From the NCBI GenBank assembly GCA_036821485.1, contig DAISJM010000050.1, positions 1 to 23,498 on the forward strand: DNA of 23,498 nucleotides. The letters are read 5' to 3'. Positions 6,855 to 14,926 of this stretch are shown piece after piece. Position numbers and translations under genes: made by a program. Within the stretch, counting starts at the first letter, position 1. The number at the start of each line of letters is the position of its first letter. This stretch comes from DAISJM01 sp036821485 (GTDB taxonomy: Bacteria; Verrucomicrobiota; Kiritimatiellia; CAIQIC01; JAGNIJ01). The notes below the pieces were generated by a model, which was given only the letters and a program-made list of their open reading frames with translations, was not told the DNA's origin and made no database searches.

Positions 6855-8657
6855 CTAAGGTTCCGGCTCGCCGTCGGCGTTTGTCGCAGTTCCTTCGTCG
6901 GCAGGCATGGACTCATCCGTCATGCCCTCATCCGAAGCGGCCTGTTCCTGGGCGGCAGCAACACGATCTTCAAACTGTGCTTCGCGCAACAGCGCCGTCT
7001 GCCAATCTTCGAACAACAGACGCGTGCGCTGGCGCTTCACGGAATCACGGATCTGCGGACGCAACGACTCGAGCGACGCGGGATCGCCAGCCTTGCGTTC
7101 GGCCACATAGGCCAGCAGTACCGAATCGTCATCCGTCGGCAACAGGTCGCTGACTTCGCCCTGATTCCTTGCCAGCACGCCCCGGAGGAGTATCTCGGCA
7201 TATTCATTCGTGCCCAGTGCCGAGGACGCCGTAAAGGACCCGGTATCCACCACCTTGAGCGAGAAAGGCTTCACGCCATCAGCGAACGATTTGCCGGCAT
7301 CGACGGCCTTCATGGCCGCCTCACGAACTTCCTGCGCCTTCTTGGAGAGCGCCTCGTTCAAGGCGTGCTCGCGCGCGGCCTCCATGACCTGATCCGCCAC
7401 TTCGTCGAATTCAGGAACGCGCTCGGAAATCTTCTCGATCAGCCCGGCAACGTAGACGGCATTGGAACCCGCAATGGCATCGGTGAAATACTCATCCGGC
7501 GTCTTGTTGAGCGCAAAGACTGCCTTGTTGAAGGCATATCCGGCATCCACGCCGGGAACCTCATCGTTCACCGCAAACGGCTCCGGCTTGTAGACCTCGA
7601 GTTTCGCCGCCGCGGCCGCCTCGTCAAACGTGGGGGCATTGCCTTCGCGATCCGGTGCCAGCGAGACCACGAAGTCGGTCGCCTTCTCGGCGGCGCTGTT
7701 CAAGGCGCGGTCATAAGTCAGGCGCTCCAGAATATTCGTCTTCACCAGGTCGAAACCCAGCGTTTCCACCTTGTTCGTCATCTGTGCCACAGCCGGGACA
7801 TTCGTATCGCTCGTATCTCCGGGCAGCACCGGCACCGTATTGGTGACGGTGAATTCATCAATGTGCTGGTCGTAGTATTCGAGTTCGTCATCTTCGGTGA
7901 CGGTCACGTCCGCCATGTAGTTGCTGGCCGGCACGCTGATATACGCCACGCGCGCCTTCTCCGGGATCGTGAAAGCGGCGGGGTCAGCCATGAAGAAAGC
8001 CTGTGCATCCTCGCGGGTAACCTTCACGCCCTTTTCCACATCCTGGCGCGTCAGCTTGACGTACTGGACATCAAACGCGTCCGTGAGCGAGCGGAACGTA
8101 CGCGTGATTTCGTAGGGGGAGACCAACACGCCCTGCTGAACCATCTGCTGCAGTTTCTGGAGGGTGATTTCCTCCCGAACGTGTTCCTCGAACTGCAACT
8201 CATTGAACCCCATTCGGCCGAGCACATTCTGGACGAACGCGTTGTAGTAAGCAGGGCTGAACCGGCCGTCCACACTGAAGCCGGGGTGCGACTGGATCGT
8301 CGCCATGACTTCTTCATCCGACGAGGTGAACCCGAGCTCCTTGGCGCGCAGGAGAGAGGCCAAACGGCGCCATGCGGCCTTGCGCAATTCCTTATCCAGG
8401 CGCGCGGTAATGTCAAACGAGCGCCCTACGGCAAGCACCGCCGACATGTAGGTGCTGTAATAGGCTTCGCGAAATTCTTCCTGGGAGATGAACTTCCCAT
8501 AAAGCTTGCCCGCGGCATTCGCCTCTTTGGCCTTGCTGGACTGGCTTGGGAACTGCGTGCCCCAGACCACGAAGGTCATGACGATGATGACCAGGAACGT
8601 GCCCCAGAGCAGGCGCGACTGAATCATGCGGTGAAATTTTCCAATAAGCATTGTCAT
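6855..8657 (-). CDS. PpiD/SurA-like membrane-anchored foldase, no clear PPIase domain
   Basis: A 600-residue protein with a short cytoplasmic N-terminus, one membrane segment at about 18-33 (LLWGTFLVIIVMTFVVWG) and a large periplasmic part. Residues 45-200 resemble the SurA/PpiD N-terminal chaperone domain: the second segment GKFISQEEFREAYYSTYMSA, then a helical region with LGFTSSDEEVMATIQ and FSPAYYNAFVQNVLGRMG. I do not find the conserved parvulin active-site pattern in the middle, so the prolyl-isomerase domain is either very divergent or absent. The C-terminal 30 residues are acidic and low-complexity. The likely role is chaperoning of exported proteins. It has its own promoter and precedes the BMC operon by 78 bp, with no functional link evident. 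AGGGG upstream supports the ATG at 8657. Confidence 0.8.
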   Translation of the reverse strand: MTMLIGKFHRMIQSRLLWGTFLVIIVMTFVVWGTQFPSQSSKAKEANAAGKLYGKFISQEEFREAYYSTYMSAVLAVGRSFDITARLDKELRKAAWRRLASLLRAKELGFTSSDEEVMATIQSHPGFSVDGRFSPAYYNAFVQNVLGRMGFNELQFEEHVREEITLQKLQQMVQQGVLVSPYEITRTFRSLTDAFDVQYVKLTRQDVEKGVKVTREDAQAFFMADPAAFTIPEKARVAYISVPASNYMADVTVTEDDELEYYDQHIDEFTVTNTVPVLPGDTSDTNVPAVAQMTNKVETLGFDLVKTNILERLTYDRALNSAAEKATDFVVSLAPDREGNAPTFDEAAAAAKLEVYKPEPFAVNDEVPGVDAGYAFNKAVFALNKTPDEYFTDAIAGSNAVYVAGLIEKISERVPEFDEVADQVMEAAREHALNEALSKKAQEVREAAMKAVDAGKSFADGVKPFSLKVVDTGSFTASSALGTNEYAEILLRGVLARNQGEVSDLLPTDDDSVLLAYVAERKAGDPASLESLRPQIRDSVKRQRTRLLFEDWQTALLREAQFEDRVAAAQEQAASDEGMTDESMPADEGTATNADGEPEP

Positions 8658-8706
8658 GTCAGACAGCCCCTTTATGTTTCATAAAATAGTCAGCAGGCAA
8701 GCCGAC

Positions 8707-8736
8707 AAGATAGCGGGGGCACACCCGCCCGGTCAA
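8707..8736 (-). promoter_or_regulatory. Promoter of the PpiD-like gene
   Basis: On the minus strand TTGACC (8731-8736) and TATCTT (8707-8712) are 18 nt apart, about 50 nt before the PpiD-like start codon. The spacer itself contains a short GC-rich inverted repeat. The 153-bp gap 8658-8810 holds nothing else recognisable apart from a run of eight G residues near 8780. Confidence 0.5.
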
Positions 8737-8810
8737 CAGGGAAAGGCCCGCTTGGCGGACAAGCCGTTCGCCATCCGTGGGGGGGGCAATGGATGGATTG
8801 GATGCCTCGC

Positions 8811-9197
8811 CTAGATCCGTTCGACGACGCCCTTGAGCTTGGCGGCGATCTGGTTCCCAATATGCTCCAGTTGGGGATTCGCCACGGCCTTCATACTCTC
8901 CAATGGATTGATAGCAGAAACCTCGGTTTGCCCATCCTCGCGCTCCTGCACAATGACATTGCAGGGCAACATCGTGCCGATTCGGCTCTCCACCTGAAGA
9001 GCTTGATGAGCAAAGGCAGGGTTGCAGGCGCCGAGGATCTTGTACTTCCGAAAATCGACATTCAGCTTCTTCTTCAGCGTCTCGCGCACGTCAATTTTGG
9101 TGATAACGCCAAACCCTTCCTTCTTAAGTTCCTCTTGCACCCGTGCGATGGCCTGCTCGTATCCGAGGGGAGTCGTCTTCGTGAAGTAATAGCTCAT
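8811..9197 (-). CDS. DUF302 family protein
   Basis: A 128-residue protein of the DUF302 family: it starts with SYYFTKTTPLGYEQAIARVQEELKKEGFGVITKIDV, the usual beta-alpha-beta half, and contains YKILGACNPAFAHQALQVES and the MLPCNVIVQE strand. The family's biochemical function is not established. The two Cys residues, in GACNP and LPCNV, are common family positions. The ATG at 9197 was chosen because family similarity starts there and an AGAAGGG sits upstream; the longer frame to 9389 only shadows the phosphatase gene. It follows the phosphatase gene by 29 bp and is probably co-transcribed with it and the carbonic anhydrase gene. Confidence 0.85.
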   Translation of the reverse strand: MSYYFTKTTPLGYEQAIARVQEELKKEGFGVITKIDVRETLKKKLNVDFRKYKILGACNPAFAHQALQVESRIGTMLPCNVIVQEREDGQTEVSAINPLESMKAVANPQLEHIGNQIAAKLKGVVERI

Positions 9198-9226
9198 TTC
9201 ATCAATCCCTTCTTGGGCGCACGGCC

Positions 9227-9787
9227 CTATGGCGCCTTCACTTCCTTCCATAAAGACCCGATGTCGAGTTCGTCTATCCAGGCGGGCAAGTTGGACCAGA
9301 CCTCGTGAAAGCCGAATCCACCCTGTGTCATTTCCCGAATGGCATCTTCCTTGGTCCACCCCTGGACGACGATCCGATACAGCGCGCACATGGTCCCCGT
9401 ACGGTCGGCCCCGTGCTGGCAGTGTACGAGCACCGGGGCGCGGGCCGGGTCGGTAACCAATCGCAAAAACCGCACCACATCCTCACGCTCGGGATGCCAC
9501 GCCGTCATATCGATGTGTTCGTACGCGAGTCCTGTCTGCCCTAGGATGTCGCGATCGGAATGGAAGGCCCGCAGATTGATCACAGTCTTGATGCCGTAGC
9601 TCTTGAGTTCCTGCATACCGATGTCTGTCGGTTGCGCGCTGCGGTACAACGTATCGCTCACCTTGTGCAGGTTGGGGACACCCTCCAGCGTGATGGGCGT
9701 GGCCCAGGATGTCGGGCGGTCCGTCTGCGCCGCAACCCACACACTGGACGCCAGCAGAACGCATGCACCGATGGCCAGCCGGTTCAT
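9227..9787 (-). CDS. Exported dual-specificity/tyrosine phosphatase-like protein
   Basis: A 186-residue protein with a signal peptide (MNRLAIGACVLLASSVWVAAQ, cleavage probably after Ala20). The mature part is a cysteine-phosphatase domain: YRSAQP at 48-53, the KTVINLR strand at 67-73, and the P-loop HCQHGADRTG with Cys123 and Arg129 matching the CX5R signature. A general acid is plausible in the DMTAWHPE loop (93-100). It should act in the periplasm on a phosphorylated protein, lipid or small molecule; the substrate cannot be told. Its ATG overlaps the carbonic anhydrase stop codon by 4 nt (ATGA), so the two are translationally coupled. Confidence 0.85.
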   Translation of the reverse strand: MNRLAIGACVLLASSVWVAAQTDRPTSWATPITLEGVPNLHKVSDTLYRSAQPTDIGMQELKSYGIKTVINLRAFHSDRDILGQTGLAYEHIDMTAWHPEREDVVRFLRLVTDPARAPVLVHCQHGADRTGTMCALYRIVVQGWTKEDAIREMTQGGFGFHEVWSNLPAWIDELDIGSLWKEVKAP

Positions 9788-10413
9788 AATTTCCCCTGAA
9801 GGGCGTCAAGCTCCTGCCGCGAGGCGAGGGTGACGTCGAGATCCTTCAGCAGACCGTCGGCAATATCATAGATCCAGCCGTGCACGGCGATCTTCTGCCC
9901 GCGTTCCCAAGCGTCCTGGATGATTGTCGTGTTGCCGACATTGATGACCTGTTCCACCGCATTCAGTTCACACAATCTGCCGATCTGCTCGGCCTCGCTC
10001 TTCAGGGAATCCAATTTCTCATGGTGCCGGTGCTGGATGTCGCGGATGTGGCGCAGCCAGTTGTCGACCAACCCATGGGGCTGACTTTCCATGGCAGCCT
10101 TGACGCCGCCGCATCCGTAATGCCCGCACACGATCACGTGTTTGATCGAGAGAATGTCCACCGCATACTGGAGAACCGAGAGACAGTTCATGTCGGTGTG
10201 AATGACCAGGTTGCCGACATTCCGATGGACGAACAACTCGCCGGGCCGCAGTCCGACGATTTCATTGGCAGGGACGCGGCTATCCGAACACCCGATCCAG
10301 AGATACTCCGGCGCGTGTTGTGCCACGAGGCCGGAGAAGAACTCCGGGTCGTGCGCGGTGATCCTTGCCGCCCATCGCCGGTTACTTTCGAAGAGGTTCG
10401 CCAGTGCTTTCAT
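9784..10413 (-). CDS. can: Beta-class carbonic anhydrase
   Basis: A 209-residue beta-carbonic anhydrase, which interconverts CO2 and bicarbonate in the cytoplasm. The zinc ligands are Cys42, Asp44, His98 and Cys101 in GCSDSRVPANE and CGHYGCGG, at the same residue numbers as in E. coli Can. The FVHRNVGN motif (61-68) and the C-terminal GWIYDI strand are also present. GAGG elements precede the ATG at 10413. It overlaps the phosphatase gene by 4 nt. It lies well away from the BMC operon and has no visible encapsulation helix, so I do not connect it with the compartment. Confidence 0.96.
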   Translation of the reverse strand: MKALANLFESNRRWAARITAHDPEFFSGLVAQHAPEYLWIGCSDSRVPANEIVGLRPGELFVHRNVGNLVIHTDMNCLSVLQYAVDILSIKHVIVCGHYGCGGVKAAMESQPHGLVDNWLRHIRDIQHRHHEKLDSLKSEAEQIGRLCELNAVEQVINVGNTTIIQDAWERGQKIAVHGWIYDIADGLLKDLDVTLASRQELDALQGKL

Positions 10414-10441
10414 TGTTCCTCAGTCCCTCCCGCGCTTCGCT

Positions 10442-11233
10442 TCACACAGAGTGCCCATCCGCCACGCACGTGTAAACCCAGTAGTGCAGGTATGCCTCAA
10501 AGCCCGATGTCGTGAGGCGGGCAACCTTGTTGATTGGGTCCGGGGTCTTTGCCATCCAGTCCCGTATGCCCGCAAGATCACTTGCGTCCAGTGCGTACCG
10601 CCGCGCCAGATCTTCCGAGGTAAGTCGCAGCGTTGGCGCAGGGATTGTTGCAGTCACGCGCCAGCCGGCATCTGCCAGGAGTTTCTGCAAGGCGTCGACC
10701 GTGGGATACCATTTATCCGTGTGCATGTGCCGGTAGAGATTGTTGATGAAGCCGGCTTCCTTCTCATGGGCGAATGAGGCCGTTTGATGGACAAAGAACT
10801 CGCCTTCCTTTGCCTGCGCGCGGAGGTGACGCAGCAGCGGCGACAGACCGTCCTCTCCCGCGTAGTGAAGTACCGACCGCATCATGAAGAAGACCCGGCT
10901 CTCCCCGGCCACGAGATCACCGCGCCTGAATCCGTCGATCGAGGCGCAGATGCGTGAGACACTTTCCTTCCCGGACAGGGCGAGCTGGGTTTCCGAGCAG
11001 TCCAGATTTACCAGGTCGGCGCCGGTACACGCGCCGGAAGCCGCCAGTTGCGAGAGCAGGAATCCCGTCCCTCCACCCAGGTCCACGATCACATCGGCCG
11101 GCGACGCTGCCAGGATCGCGCTTGCTGTTTCGACCAAAGGCCGGGCGACCGCAGGATCGGAGAAATACCCGTCATGCAGCGCACCCCACGGCTGCCCGTG
11201 AACGACCTTTTCCGCTCCGAGGTAGTCCTTCAT
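10442..11233 (-). CDS. SAM-dependent class I methyltransferase
   Basis: A 263-residue Rossmann-fold methyltransferase. The SAM-binding motif I is VIVDLGGGTGFLLSQLA, with DLGGGTG at 51-57. LVNLDCSE (94-101) would bind the ribose, and SRVFFMMRSVLHY (112-124) corresponds to motif IV. The C-terminal third (DKWYPTVDALQKLLADAGWRV) looks like the usual 'evaluate the LL.AGF' region of small-molecule methyltransferases. The substrate is unknown. No clear ribosome-binding site is visible. It lies 28 bp upstream of the carbonic anhydrase gene and 30 bp downstream of the ankyrin/HEAT gene, so it may belong to one transcript with them. Confidence 0.8.
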   Translation of the reverse strand: MKDYLGAEKVVHGQPWGALHDGYFSDPAVARPLVETASAILAASPADVIVDLGGGTGFLLSQLAASGACTGADLVNLDCSETQLALSGKESVSRICASIDGFRRGDLVAGESRVFFMMRSVLHYAGEDGLSPLLRHLRAQAKEGEFFVHQTASFAHEKEAGFINNLYRHMHTDKWYPTVDALQKLLADAGWRVTATIPAPTLRLTSEDLARRYALDASDLAGIRDWMAKTPDPINKVARLTTSGFEAYLHYWVYTCVADGHSV

Positions 11234-11263
11234 AAACGTGAGCGAATCAACAGCTCTCGATGC

Positions 11264-13441
11264 TCACTTCCCGTTCCGCAGCACCGCACTCAGGAATTGC
11301 ACGGCGGGGTAGGGCTTTGATCCGGCTTTGTTGAGGATCTCCGCGGTCTGAGGATTGCCCGGGAATCGCATCGCCGCCATCCGTGCAATGTGGGCGTAGA
11401 TTTCCGGATTCCGCGATGTCTTGTTCACCATGCCGTAGTCGATCTCCATGGCTGTCCTCAATCCATCCAGCGCATCCGGAGTCGTTACCTCCGTCAAGGC
11501 CAGCGCGGCCGATGAACGGACATACGGGTCCTCATCGAGCAGCAACGTCTTCAAGAGCGGCACGCACTCAGGCCGGTTGATTCGGGCAAGCGCGTTGGCA
11601 ATCTGGATGCGAAGGTTTTCGAGCCGCCGCTTCTCCGCTGCCGTGTTATCTTTCTTTCCGGCAAGCGCGCCAAGTACCGCCATGCCCGTGCTCTTCTGCG
11701 GCGGTCGCTTTTCGATCAACTGCCGTAGCGCCGTCAATCCGGAGTAGTCACCATGCTTGGCCAGCGCTTCGGTGATACGCACCGCCGTGTAGTCCCACTC
11801 GGGGTTGCTCAAGCTCGCGCGGACAAGATCGATCTTCGACTTGTCGCCCAATTCCAGCATGCCCGTGGCGATCCACGTCTTGAGCCAGTTGCTGTCCTGA
11901 TATTTGTCCACGTTCTGGGCGAGAATCGCGCGACCCTTCTCGCCGCCATACTTCACGAGAATCCGGACGGTCTCCGGGCGTTGATCCGGTGCGTCCTTGG
12001 CATCCATGAATCCCTTCTTCGTCTTCGCGAGGGTCCTGTCTGCCCAGTCGAACCCGTTCTGGTCGCCATACTGAATGAGCGCCGTCGCGGCGTAGAGGTT
12101 ATCCCATGGATTGTTGAGCGTCATGAGCCCGCCCTTCGTCATACCGCGCAGGATATCCAGGACGCTCGTGTCGCCATAGGTCAGCAGAAGGCTGCGCAGC
12201 GCCGGGCGCTTATCCTCCGACGAGATGCCGAGTCCGCCCTTGAACCGGCTGAGGGCGGGTATGGCCCCTTTGTCGTGGGCGACATCCAACCCGTAGATGG
12301 CCGCGCCGTAGTTGCTCGCGTGGAGCATGCCCTGCGAGAATTCCGTCAGCTTGTCGATGATCGCCTGCCGCTTGTCGTCCGGCAGATTCGGGTCGGCCGC
12401 GAGCCAGCCGAGCAGCCGTAGCGCTACATTCTGCTCCTCGATCCCCGGGGCCGCCGTCTGCGACATCAGGAAGTCGAAGGCCTTCCCGGGTCTCGCCACC
12501 GCGAGGCCTTTCACGCACTGCGCCTTGATGCCGGGGTAGGGAATGTACTGGAGCCCGTATTCGAAGAAGTCGGCGGCATCTTCCGGGTAGCCGGCATGCA
12601 CCAACTTGAATGCGGCGTTGACCCACGATGCGTACTCACTCGCATACGAACTCTCCACATCCGAGCCCGCGTCGGAAATGATGTCGTCGTTCATCGCGCC
12701 CATGCCCATGCCGGTCAGCGCGCCCAGCGCCGTGTAGAGTTGATCATCTTTCGAAACCTGCGTCTTCGCCTTCAACGCCGCAACGAGTTGGTCGAGTGCC
12801 TCCTTGCGCTGCGCGGGCGCCAGGGAGTTGCGACCTTCACCCACAAGGAAATCGACAACAATGGCGTTGTAGTTGTTCTGCAGGATCTTCTGATCCAGAA
12901 GCTTTTGAAGGTCCGCGGAAGCCGCCGGCGGTGCGGCACGGAGCGGCGCGGGCTCGGGTGTTGCCGCGACAACAGGCGCCGGCAGAACGGCAGCGGGCGC
13001 GGGTTCGGGCTTCGGCTTGTTCTCGATCACGACGGGGGCCGGTGGCGCCACCTTCTCCTCGATCGCTTCCTTCTGCTTCACTTGAACCGCCGGCACAGGC
13101 GGCACCACGGCAGCCGGGGCAGGGGCGGGGGCGGGGGCAGCTACCGGCTTTGCGACAGGTTCGGGTTTCGGCACGGGCGCTGGCGAGGGAACATCCGAGG
13201 AGCCGCTTTGTTTAAGGATGGCTACGATGTCCGTAAGGCCCTTCTGCTCGGCAAGTTGAACCGCCGTTTTCCCGCCCATCATCTTCGCGTTGGGATTGGC
13301 GCCATATTTCAGGGCGCGCTCGACAGCAGCCTTGTCGCCGCTGGAAATGGCTTGGAACAGGGACCGATCCTCGGTGGCGCCGGCGAACGCGTTGAGAACC
13401 GAAGCCGCGATCAGCAGACAGAAAACGAAAGTGCGCCTCAT
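11264..13441 (-). CDS. Exported ankyrin-repeat and HEAT-repeat protein
   Basis: A 725-residue protein with a signal peptide (MRRTFVFCLLIAASVLNAFA), then about two ankyrin repeats at 26-82 (SLFQAISSGDKAAVERALKYGANPNAK and GKTAVQLAEQKGLTDIVAILKQ). A long Pro/Ala/Val/Glu-rich linker follows (about 83-175), then an alpha-helical array. The array's last part (about 610-690) is clearly HEAT-like: PLLKTLLLDEDPYVRSSAALAL, TPDALDGL. It is probably a periplasmic protein-interaction scaffold; no catalytic motif is visible. A GGAGG ribosome-binding site lies right before the ATG at 13441. The 95-bp gap upstream holds no gene. Confidence 0.8.
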   Translation of the reverse strand: MRRTFVFCLLIAASVLNAFAGATEDRSLFQAISSGDKAAVERALKYGANPNAKMMGGKTAVQLAEQKGLTDIVAILKQSGSSDVPSPAPVPKPEPVAKPVAAPAPAPAPAAVVPPVPAVQVKQKEAIEEKVAPPAPVVIENKPKPEPAPAAVLPAPVVAATPEPAPLRAAPPAASADLQKLLDQKILQNNYNAIVVDFLVGEGRNSLAPAQRKEALDQLVAALKAKTQVSKDDQLYTALGALTGMGMGAMNDDIISDAGSDVESSYASEYASWVNAAFKLVHAGYPEDAADFFEYGLQYIPYPGIKAQCVKGLAVARPGKAFDFLMSQTAAPGIEEQNVALRLLGWLAADPNLPDDKRQAIIDKLTEFSQGMLHASNYGAAIYGLDVAHDKGAIPALSRFKGGLGISSEDKRPALRSLLLTYGDTSVLDILRGMTKGGLMTLNNPWDNLYAATALIQYGDQNGFDWADRTLAKTKKGFMDAKDAPDQRPETVRILVKYGGEKGRAILAQNVDKYQDSNWLKTWIATGMLELGDKSKIDLVRASLSNPEWDYTAVRITEALAKHGDYSGLTALRQLIEKRPPQKSTGMAVLGALAGKKDNTAAEKRRLENLRIQIANALARINRPECVPLLKTLLLDEDPYVRSSAALALTEVTTPDALDGLRTAMEIDYGMVNKTSRNPEIYAHIARMAAMRFPGNPQTAEILNKAGSKPYPAVQFLSAVLRNGK

Positions 13442-13536
13442 GACAGTCCCTCCGTTGGATGATTACGGACAGGATAGTACCGGTTCTTCCAATGATTGGG
13501 AAAGCCCGCTTTGGATTTTCGTTGGGACGCCCGCCA

Positions 13537-14748
13537 TCAGGGCTGACGTACAGCGCGGTAGTAGGCTGACGAGAAGGAGGTGTTGGTGTCCACACCTGAA
13601 ACCGTGGAAGCCGTTGCGGTGACGATACCGCCGACATTCGTCCACACTCCATCGACCAGGTTCGTGTTGCGTTGAAGGACGTAGGTCGCATTCACTTCGG
13701 CTATCCATCGATTGCTGACGGAACCGTCCGCCCGAACCGAAATCGGGAACATGAGACGTGAGGACCGATACGGATTCGCCACGCTGCAATACTGTGCGCC
13801 CGGCGCGTAGGACTGTGAAAAATCGAACACCCGCGGCTCTCCCAAATTGCCGTAGAAGCCCGACGGCTGACCCATCGGTCCAAGGGTCTGGTTGGACAGG
13901 AATCCGTGGTCGGAACTGGTGACGAAAGCCGTGATGGATATCTCGCTCTTCAAGTCGCCGTTTGTCCCGGCAATCAGCGCGATGGGGATTACAAGCTCGA
14001 GGCCTGTCGTGACATTCGGGGCATCGGCCGCGCTGGGCGAGGGGTCATTGGTCGACGTCACACCGCCCTTGTTGCTGTTTCTGAAACCGAGGCGCACGCC
14101 CTGCGAAAGCGTGAACTCGTTCGCGTAGGAGCCCGGGAAGGTGTCCGCCGCAGTCCCGAGTACCAAGCCGGTGCCGCTGCCACCCGTGGGAAGAGATGCG
14201 TACCACAACTGGCCGCGCCAGATTTCCTTGTAGCCATAGCCAGGCCCAAAGTCCTGGACCACGGTGTAGTTGTTGAACGTCAGGAAGAAGTCGTGGGCAA
14301 TGCCCGTGTCGAACTTCAGACCGTCGTTGGACGGGTCGAGATGGCCCATCCGGTTCAGGCCGTTGGCGTCCACATCGACGTTATCGCCACGCAGGCTGCT
14401 TTGACCACCCTCAATGCTGTCGATGAAGATGTCCAATCGGTTCCGGCTGCCACCGGGGAAATCGACGCCCTGACCGGCCGTCTCCAGGTTCCCGGCGAGG
14501 AAAAGGAAGAGCGCGCCGTCGGAAATGCGCGCGTACGCTGCGTCCAGTTCCGATCCCGCAATGGCCACACGCGTGTGCCCGTTGGTGGCATCACCGAACG
14601 CCGTGGGCGTATCCTGAACGGAAATGGGCGGGCCGTAGAAACTGGCGTCCAACACGCCGTCAATGACCGGCGATTGAGCACAGACATGGGAAGCCCATGC
14701 CAGCAACAGAAACGAGGAAATCATCATGCGATATGGCAGGGGGCGCAT
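13537..14748 (-). CDS. Secreted CBM9-like surface protein with PVC-type C-terminal tail
   Basis: A 403-residue exported protein. The chosen start gives a good signal peptide (MRPLPYRMMISSFLLLAWASHVCA, cleavage before QSPVIDG). In-frame ATGs also exist 15 and 18 bp upstream. The frame runs further to 15138 but that part overlaps the divergent gene and is not coding. The PVIDGVLDASFYG opening, AGSELDAAYARISDGALFLFLAGNL and RLDIFIDSIEGGQSSLRGDN suggest a CBM9-like beta-sandwich common in Planctomycetes and Verrucomicrobia. The last 45 residues (ATYVLQRNTNLVDGVWTNVGG...SSAYYRAVRQP) match a tail frequent on secreted proteins of Verrucomicrobiota and Kiritimatiellota. Its function is unknown; carbohydrate or cell-surface binding is possible. 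Confidence 0.72.
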   Translation of the reverse strand: MRPLPYRMMISSFLLLAWASHVCAQSPVIDGVLDASFYGPPISVQDTPTAFGDATNGHTRVAIAGSELDAAYARISDGALFLFLAGNLETAGQGVDFPGGSRNRLDIFIDSIEGGQSSLRGDNVDVDANGLNRMGHLDPSNDGLKFDTGIAHDFFLTFNNYTVVQDFGPGYGYKEIWRGQLWYASLPTGGSGTGLVLGTAADTFPGSYANEFTLSQGVRLGFRNSNKGGVTSTNDPSPSAADAPNVTTGLELVIPIALIAGTNGDLKSEISITAFVTSSDHGFLSNQTLGPMGQPSGFYGNLGEPRVFDFSQSYAPGAQYCSVANPYRSSRLMFPISVRADGSVSNRWIAEVNATYVLQRNTNLVDGVWTNVGGIVTATASTVSGVDTNTSFSSAYYRAVRQP

Positions 14749-14926
14749 ACGTAATCCATTCATCATCGGCCGTTGAAACACAAGGGAAGGATACAACCGC
14801 GACTGCTTTCCGTGTAGAAGGGAGCCAAAGCAAACGAATGCCGATGAGAAGAAGTGCTTTCCTGTGCCCGTGTCTGCTATGACTAAGCGCGAGCGTAGCG
14901 GTCGGAGTGATCGAGGAGATTCGGGA
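14749..14926. other. Divergent intergenic region
   Basis: These 178 bp separate the start codons of two divergent exported-protein genes and must hold both promoters. I could not single out a convincing -35/-10 pair in either direction. No RNA gene or repeat was recognised. Confidence 0.4.

Noticed and set aside
7365..8684. A 439-residue plus-strand open frame opposite the PpiD-like gene
   Set aside because: It is a mirror frame of the foldase gene with no recognisable domain and no ribosome-binding site.
8777..8788. Run of eight G residues upstream of the PpiD-like gene as a phase-variation tract
   Set aside because: It lies outside the promoter boxes and outside any coding frame, so a length change has no clear effect.
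9784..10413. Carbonic anhydrase as part of a carboxysome-like system
   Set aside because: The only BMC locus here is a sugar-phosphate type, there is no RuBisCO, and the gene is in a different transcription unit without an encapsulation helix.
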